From positions 1 to 38,548 of the forward strand of contig CAYTRT010000010.1 of assembly GCA_964440295.1 (NCBI GenBank): a stretch of 38,548 bases of DNA, in the 5' to 3' direction. The notes under the pieces were generated by a model. The model worked only from the letters and a program-made list of their open reading frames with translations, made no database searches and was not told where the DNA came from. The position numbers and the translations under genes are program-made. This stretch comes from CALIKS01 sp964440295. GTDB taxonomy: Archaea > Thermoproteota > Nitrososphaeria_A > Caldarchaeales > Calditenuaceae. Shown piece by piece: positions 33,877 through 38,548 of the stretch; position 1 is the first letter of the stretch, and each line of letters begins with the position of its first letter.

Positions 33877-36597
33877 TTATTGGGTTTTCTTTGGTCTTAA
33901 AGCCAATATTGCTGCTATCGCTGAGATTATTATAGCAACGACGGCCAGAATGATTGCTATTGTCACTAAATTGCTTACCTCTGGTAGTTTTTTAGATAGG
34001 TCAACGACGCGGTCCTCAACCGCTGTGACTTCAGATCTTAGATCGGAAATTGCCGTGTTAAGTGTCACTATATTTGTATTTAGGCTGCTTATTCCTGTAG
34101 TGACTGCGTCTATTCCTCTAGCTACATCCTTGATTGCTGCTGCTAGATCTGCTTGAATGGTTGATAATCTTTCACTAACGCTTTTCTCTATCTCTCCAAC
34201 TTGGCCTACTATGTATCCTAGCTGAGGAACAACGTTTAGTGGTTGGGTCTTAATTGTAGCTAGTGCTGCCTCTCCACCGATCGCTATTACTGTTAGCCTG
34301 TATACACCCGCAGCAAATCCACTAGTGAGCTCTTCGCTTAACTTAATTTCGAATAATCCCGTGGTTTTTGGTTGAGCCGTCTCCATTTTAACTACCTTTC
34401 CAGCAGGATCTTCTAATACGTATTGAACAACAACGTTTCCATAGGGCTGTCCTGCTACAGTTGTTGATACTTCAATTGTGTATGCTAGTCCAGGTACAAC
34501 TTGGGTCGGAACCTTCACGTCAACTAATGGTACTTTAGGTGATAGTAAGTGATCCCACTTATTTGCTGGGAATGGGTAGTCCCTAAAGGCTGATAAGATT
34601 ACCTGCTCTGCCGTTACGTCTACCTTTTCGATGAAGAACGGCCCGGACATGACTAGGTAGTGGCCATATTTGTCTACAAATGCTTTTAAGGCATTCCACC
34701 TAGCAGCTGGGTCTTTTACAAAGTCTTTTACAGCCGGATGCACGTAGTTAGGTGCAAATTGGTCGTAGTATTCCTTGAGAAGGTCTAGAGTAGCGCCCTT
34801 CGTTAGGTCTATTTGATCAACGCCTAGCTCTCCTGCTGTCGTCTCAGAGAATGCGCCTCTCCTGTCTTCATAGATAGCGTTGACGAGTGAATATACTTCC
34901 CATGGCATGAATGGGAAGACGTCTGATTGAGCAGCTATATAGGTCTCATCTGGATGTGTGTAGTCTATATATATCTCGTATGTGTCGTCACTTATCCATC
35001 TTATGCCCTTAAACTTATTTGCAAGTGTCAGGACACCTGGAGATATTGCGTTGACGTCGTATATTGGGCTTTCCGGAGTAGCTAATCCTAAGGCTTCGTA
35101 AAGGAACATCATTATGTCTGCTTTCTCGACGGGGGCGCCGTGATGCCATTTACCGAGCGTTGCTTTAAATGTGACCTTACTTAAAGCCGTCACTCCTTCA
35201 CCTACAGGTACCCATTTATTCTCTGTCCACGACCAGATCAACGCGTCAGCAGGGACCGTTACACCACCTGTCTCTACTTTGAAATCGGCCCTTACGGGCA
35301 TGTATCTACCAGTATGTGGATGAGGCATTACGCCAGGATCAAATATATTGTTGAAGACTAATCCGTCAAAGAGCCAGTTAAAGCCCACATCTGTGCCACC
35401 ACCTGACCCCGGCATTGCTAGGTACGCAGATACGAATATTATTCTGCTGCCTATCTTTGCTTCTCCTCCGACCTTATTTTCTAGCCTCATCGTTCTTCCA
35501 AACAATATTCCGTATGGTCCTCCGTATAGGTCAGAAACGCCTGGAGCAAGGCTTGGAGAGTACGGAAACGCTTCAAGCTGATCGACCAGCCAAACCCTTA
35601 CTGAGTCCTTCAATGCGAGCTCATTCGCCTGCCGGACTAGTCTATTACGCTCCTCGAGGTCTGAATATAGGGCTTCATTAAGCCTAGTCGCAACGTCTAC
35701 AAGAAGTGGCGAGGGCTTATATACCGTGTGCACAGCATCTGTTCCAGGCGATACATAGTAGAAGTAAGCATCTGTGTCTTCGTAGGCAGTTATCGCGGTA
35801 TATGCCCATCCCTCAGTGTATAAGTTCCACTGTCCCTCTGCTGGATCGCCTGCATAAACTATCCCAAAGGCTACTGCTGCTCTCTGATACATTCTCTCAA
35901 CTGTAAATCCAACCTTCTCGAGTTGTGAAGCAATATAATCGCCTATATTTCTTCTCAAGTCTTCGACTCTAATCGAGAACTTTATCAGGACCGGCTGACC
36001 ATTGTACATCCATTTACCCTCTTCAAAAGTCGCCCCTGCTTTCCCCATAGCTTCGAATATCATGAGCTTAGCCTTATCGAAGTCATAGCTATACTTCGAT
36101 TCCAGCTCCCTCATGAAAACAATGTTTCTAACATAGTCAGGAGAGAGAGTTCTATGAAGCGTTGTCCTCGGAACCGCTAATCCTTTCATTATTTCTTTAG
36201 CTATGAATTCTCTATCAATCAAATAGTTCAAAGCTTCTCTAACTTCAGGCAGGCTGAACGGGTTGAAGCCCTCCCTAAACGGCACGGGATTCACTAGAAG
36301 GTCATATGTTCCAGAAGGAGCCTCTAATAACTTAATGCCCTCAGCCTTGGCCTTCTCGACCGCCTCGGGGGTCCTTAAGCCCCACCATCTCATATGTGCT
36401 TCTCCAGTCTTAATTTTCAGGATGGTCTCCTCATCTCCGGGCAATCCAAAGTATATTATCTTATCTACGTATGGACCGTTAGGAACTTGTTGTGCGTTGA
36501 CAATTGATAGGAAAGGAGACGCTAAGAGCATCATCGTCACGACTGCGATTATTAACGTCGTAGCTGAAAATAGATTCCTGCATGATTTGCTTTTCAT
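33877..36597 (-). CDS. Large anchored ABC substrate-binding protein, family 5 (right cassette)
   Basis: This 906-residue protein has a signal peptide (about 1-35, ending before Q-Q-V-P). Its family-5 binding domain contains V-R-E-A-L-N-Y-L-I-D-R-E-F-I-A-K, G-W-A-Y-T-A and W-H-H-G-A-P-V. A beta domain lies at about 690-790. A heptad-rich coiled coil (about 800-870, with many V-x-x-G-I-x-x-L and L-x-x-x-I-x-x-L repeats) ends in a C-terminal membrane helix. The coiled coil would hold the binding lobes away from the membrane. The protein is clearly paralogous to the 854-residue one at 21398-23962 but adds the stalk. A TATA-like element at about 36627-36638 (minus strand) precedes it. Confidence 0.9.
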   Translation of the reverse strand: MKSKSCRNLFSATTLIIAVVTMMLLASPFLSIVNAQQVPNGPYVDKIIYFGLPGDEETILKIKTGEAHMRWWGLRTPEAVEKAKAEGIKLLEAPSGTYDLLVNPVPFREGFNPFSLPEVREALNYLIDREFIAKEIMKGLAVPRTTLHRTLSPDYVRNIVFMRELESKYSYDFDKAKLMIFEAMGKAGATFEEGKWMYNGQPVLIKFSIRVEDLRRNIGDYIASQLEKVGFTVERMYQRAAVAFGIVYAGDPAEGQWNLYTEGWAYTAITAYEDTDAYFYYVSPGTDAVHTVYKPSPLLVDVATRLNEALYSDLEERNRLVRQANELALKDSVRVWLVDQLEAFPYSPSLAPGVSDLYGGPYGILFGRTMRLENKVGGEAKIGSRIIFVSAYLAMPGSGGGTDVGFNWLFDGLVFNNIFDPGVMPHPHTGRYMPVRADFKVETGGVTVPADALIWSWTENKWVPVGEGVTALSKVTFKATLGKWHHGAPVEKADIMMFLYEALGLATPESPIYDVNAISPGVLTLANKFKGIRWISDDTYEIYIDYTHPDETYIAAQSDVFPFMPWEVYSLVNAIYEDRRGAFSETTAGELGVDQIDLTKGATLDLLKEYYDQFAPNYVHPAVKDFVKDPAARWNALKAFVDKYGHYLVMSGPFFIEKVDVTAEQVILSAFRDYPFPANKWDHLLSPKVPLVDVKVPTQVVPGLAYTIEVSTTVAGQPYGNVVVQYVLEDPAGKVVKMETAQPKTTGLFEIKLSEELTSGFAAGVYRLTVIAIGGEAALATIKTQPLNVVPQLGYIVGQVGEIEKSVSERLSTIQADLAAAIKDVARGIDAVTTGISSLNTNIVTLNTAISDLRSEVTAVEDRVVDLSKKLPEVSNLVTIAIILAVVAIIISAIAAILALRPKKTQ

Positions 36598-36626
36598 ATT
36601 CCTTCACTATGACTAATGAGGACACA

Positions 36627-36638
36627 CATATATGTATT
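36627..36638 (-). promoter_or_regulatory. Probable TATA element of the right ABC operon
   Basis: An AT-rich TACATATATGTG-type stretch is centred about 35 bases upstream of the binding-protein ATG. This predicts a transcription start near 36606 and a very short leader. It is itself an inverted repeat, so it may also be bound by a dimeric regulator. Confidence 0.4.
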
Positions 36639-36705
36639 TCTCCATAAACAAGAGGAGAACCATAAACCTTACCAGAAAACGATGTAATTTTTAATTTAGT
36701 TTATG

Positions 36706-36780
36706 TGCTCCGGCCGGGATTTGAACCCGGGTCTCGGGCTCGAGAGGCCCGCATACTTGACCGGGCTATACTACCGGAGC
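36706..36780 (-). tRNA. tRNA-Glu (anticodon CTC)
   Basis: This is a 75-base gene on the minus strand with acceptor GCTCCGG/CCGGAGC, anticodon stem CGGGC/GCCCG with loop CTCTCGA (anticodon CTC), T stem CCGGG/CCCGG around TTCAAAT, and discriminator A. CCA is not encoded and no intron is seen. It marks the right border of the AT-richer transporter region. Confidence 0.95.
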
Positions 36781-36837
36781 TTTCCCTATTTGGCTTGAAT
36801 TGTAGGTTCATCCTCTTAAAGATTTTGCCTTTTGTTG

Positions 36838-38169
36838 CTAAGGTGGCGGGGGTTGAATAATCTCGTTGTCCATTAGTAGTTTGTGGATTTTTCTGGAGCG
36901 TGTAATTATCTTGGTTGCCTGCTCGAGCTCTTCTTCATATTTTAGGGGTGTTCGTGCATTCCCTTGTTTAGAGATTGATTCTGCGACTGCGGCGGCTACG
37001 CGTGGATATATCTCCCACTCCTCCATTGTTGGTACTATGTAGTCATTGTTTAGGCCTCTCTCTTCTGCGCACTTCGCGAGCTCGGTGGCCGCGGCTATCA
37101 TTGATTCTAGAGTGATTCTGGAGGCTCTGACGTCTAGTGCTCCTCTGAAAACTGCTGGAAATGCTAGACTATTATTGACTTGGTTTGGAAAATCTGATCT
37201 GCCGGTGGCCACTATGGCTGCTCCCGCCTCCTTGGCCTCCCATGGCCATATCTCTGGCACTGGATTAGCCAGCGAAAACACTACTGGACTACTACTCATT
37301 AGCGCTATTTGCTCCTTAGTTATTATTCCTGGGCCTGATCTGGAGGCTGCAATCAAGACGTCAGCGCCTTTCAACGCCTCTGTTAATCCACCATCGATCC
37401 TGCCCCTATTGGTCTTTAGGGCTAATTCGTATTTCCATCGATGCCTAGTCATCATTACTTCTATGTCGCTTCGGTCCGCGTGGAGCGTTCCTCTGCTGTC
37501 TATGAGTATCATCTTGCCGGCATCGAAGCCATACTTGATGAGGAGATTCGCAGTGGCTATGTTTGAGGCTCCAGCGCCGAGGAAAACAATCCTAGCATCG
37601 TTTGCGTGTTTTCCCACTATTTTTAGGGCATTTATCAAGGCGGCGAGAACGACCGAGGCAGTGCCTAGCTGATCATCGTGCCAAACAGGAACCTCCATCA
37701 ATTCTGAGAGTTTCTCCTGTATGTAGAAACACTCAGGCGAGCTTATGTCCTCTAGGTTAACTCCTCCGATTGCTGGCTCTAGTGCTTTGATAATCGAGAT
37801 GAACTCGTCGGGTGTAGAGGCTCTTACCGGAAGCGGGATCGCGTCTACGCCCCCTAGATACTTAAAGATCAAGGACTTGCCCTCCATCACTGGGAGTGAA
37901 GCTTCAGGGCCTATGTCGCCCAACCCCAACACTCTACTGCCGTCAGTCGCTATCAAGATTGTATTCCACCTATTAGTGAGCTTGAATGACGCGTCTTTGT
38001 TCTGCATTATTGCTCTGCATACCTCTGCGACGCCAGGCGTGTACCAGACTGAAAAATCCTCCAAGCCCCTGATGGGTACCTTAATGGACAGCTCGACCTT
38101 ACCTCCATAAAATTCAGAATATCTCAAGACATCAGCGCCGTGCTTACTCAAGATCACACAATAATCCAC
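36838..38169 (-). CDS. Malic enzyme (malate dehydrogenase, decarboxylating)
   Basis: This 443-residue protein is of the short, prokaryotic malic-enzyme type. The N-terminal domain has Y-T-P-G-V-A near residue 43, with D-G-S-R-V-L-G-L-G-D-I-G-P and K-x-x-x-F-K-Y-L-G-G. The metal site is in V-W-H-D-D-Q-L-G-T-A, and the Rossmann motif is G-A-G-A-S-N-I-A. It oxidises malate to pyruvate and CO2 with NAD(P). The phosphotransacetylase-like C-terminal domain found in large bacterial forms is absent. It stands alone between tRNA-Glu and tRNA-Leu. A direct repeat at 38198-38217 lies in its promoter. Confidence 0.93.
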   Translation of the reverse strand: MDYCVILSKHGADVLRYSEFYGGKVELSIKVPIRGLEDFSVWYTPGVAEVCRAIMQNKDASFKLTNRWNTILIATDGSRVLGLGDIGPEASLPVMEGKSLIFKYLGGVDAIPLPVRASTPDEFISIIKALEPAIGGVNLEDISSPECFYIQEKLSELMEVPVWHDDQLGTASVVLAALINALKIVGKHANDARIVFLGAGASNIATANLLIKYGFDAGKMILIDSRGTLHADRSDIEVMMTRHRWKYELALKTNRGRIDGGLTEALKGADVLIAASRSGPGIITKEQIALMSSSPVVFSLANPVPEIWPWEAKEAGAAIVATGRSDFPNQVNNSLAFPAVFRGALDVRASRITLESMIAAATELAKCAEERGLNNDYIVPTMEEWEIYPRVAAAVAESISKQGNARTPLKYEEELEQATKIITRSRKIHKLLMDNEIIQPPPP

Positions 38170-38197
38170 AGAAACTTGTCATTAATTAAACATTCCC

Positions 38198-38217
38198 ACA
38201 AATTTTGTACAAATTTT
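38198..38217. promoter_or_regulatory. Tandem ACAAATTTT repeat in the malic-enzyme promoter
   Basis: The nonamer ACAAATTTT occurs at 38198-38206 and again at 38209-38217, 11 bases apart, one helical turn. The centre also forms the palindrome TTTGTACAAA. The element lies 29-48 bases upstream of the malic-enzyme ATG and overlaps the most likely TATA position on the minus strand. It could be a repressor operator; it could also be chance in AT-rich DNA. Confidence 0.35.
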
Positions 38218-38228
38218 AAAGGGACGTC

Positions 38229-38357
38229 TGCGGGGGGTGGGATTTGAACCCACGAACCCCTACGGGAGCGGCTTACCCCTCTCGACCAGCTTCTGGGATC
38301 TTGAGGCCGCCGTGTCCAAAATTGTACTTTTCTTTGGCCAGGCTTGACTACCCCCGC
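38229..38357 (-). tRNA. tRNA-Leu (anticodon CAA) with two introns
   Basis: This is a 129-base gene on the minus strand. Removing 38314-38331 (18 bases, D arm) and 38274-38299 (26 bases, position 37/38) leaves an 85-base tRNA. It has acceptor GCGGGGG/CCCCCGC, D stem GTC/GAC, anticodon stem GCGGC/GCCGC with loop CTCAAGA (anticodon CAA), a long variable arm with CCC/GGG stem as expected for Leu, T stem GTGGG/CCCAC around TTCAAAT, and discriminator A. The D-arm intron fits a bulge-helix-bulge: CCAA pairs with TTGG, and cutting after the second base of each 3-base bulge gives exactly this product. Confidence 0.9.
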
Positions 38358-38406
38358 TGTCGTTGTCTAATTATTCCCCTTTTATTTATTAATTGTTACC
38401 CGGTAT

Positions 38407-38547
38407 TTATAGTCTTTCTTGGCCCATCGAGTATCCGTATATTGTTGTTTGTCCTTTTCCCCTGAATACTACCTCGTTGCCCCACAAGTCTAACTGTATG
38501 ATCCTGACATGCTGTAGTTCCAACAGATGCTTAATCTTTGACTTCTC
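38407..38547 (-). CDS. 3' end of an unknown gene (partial)
   Basis: A frame open from the right edge to TAA at 38407-38409 encodes the last 46 residues of a protein. It begins with charged helix-like sequence and then has strand-like R-I-I-Q-L-D-L-W-G-N-E-V-V-F-R-G. I recognise no family. It ends 49 bases before the tRNA-Leu 5' end, in the same orientation. The codon pattern looks like real coding DNA, but the product is open. Confidence 0.55.
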   Translation of the reverse strand, partial: EKSKIKHLLELQHVRIIQLDLWGNEVVFRGKGQTTIYGYSMGQERL

Positions 38548-38548
38548 C

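Noticed and set aside
17171..36705. Integrase, transposase or terminal inverted repeats of a mobile element
   Set aside because: The region looks compositionally foreign, but no recombinase gene or duplicated tRNA end is visible at its borders, so I did not call a mobile element.
37046..38110. Plus-strand frames of 208 and 121 codons
   Set aside because: Both lie antisense within the malic-enzyme gene and encode no recognisable protein; they are a by-product of its codon bias.
1..38548. CRISPR array or defence system
   Set aside because: I found no regularly spaced repeats and no Cas, restriction-modification or toxin-antitoxin genes. The PIN domain at 26573-28234 is part of a housekeeping-type ATPase, not a VapC toxin.

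Overview
The window is archaeal chromosome. Evidence for this is a type IIB topoisomerase VI B subunit, aIF-1A, a Pno1/Dim2-type double-KH protein, a DUF424 protein, a PIN-KH ATPase, archaeal TATA-type promoters, and a tRNA-Leu gene interrupted by two short introns. The fused inositol-phosphate cytidylyltransferase / CDP-alcohol transferase, a route to di-myo-inositol phosphate, and a tRNA intron outside the anticodon loop point to a thermophile. The probable ScpB remnant at the left edge argues for a TACK-group lineage outside the classical Crenarchaeota. I cannot name the genus from sequence alone. Two runs of exactly 100 N, each flanked by identical copies of the same sequence, show that this is a scaffolded draft, probably from a metagenome.

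Layout. Positions 1-8993 are mostly core genes: the ScpB-like end, Pno1, a Thr-rich surface protein, Top6B, convergent DedA and metallophosphoesterase genes, a solitary NuoL-type proton-pump subunit, a SufB/SufD protein, aIF-1A and DUF424. Positions 9002-13059 hold a minus-strand cluster of small-molecule catabolism: epimerase, class V aminotransferase, M19 dipeptidase and RraA-like aldolase. Then come the bifunctional inositol-phosphate enzyme (13183-15060), tRNA-Ala beside the first gap, threonine synthase and tRNA-Arg.

Positions 17405-36597 are visibly AT-richer and lie between tRNA-Arg(CCT) and tRNA-Glu(CTC). They hold two related peptide/sugar-type ABC importers. The right one is complete (binding protein, two permeases, two ATPases). 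The left one has permeases and a binding protein but no ATPase. It also carries a membrane-anchored six-Asp-box (sialidase-fold) protein translationally coupled to its binding protein, and an opposed pair of exported/anchored proteins. Between the two lie a GC-richer PIN-KH ATPase gene, the second gap, a frameshifted apbE pseudogene and another decayed fragment. The right end has tRNA-Glu, malic enzyme, the two-intron tRNA-Leu and the 3' end of an unknown gene.

Taken together the genes suggest a thermophile that imports oligopeptides or glycans: surface proteins and binding proteins capture substrate, the Opp/Dpp machinery imports it, and M19 dipeptidase, aminotransferase and malic enzyme process the products. 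The substrate assignments are inference.
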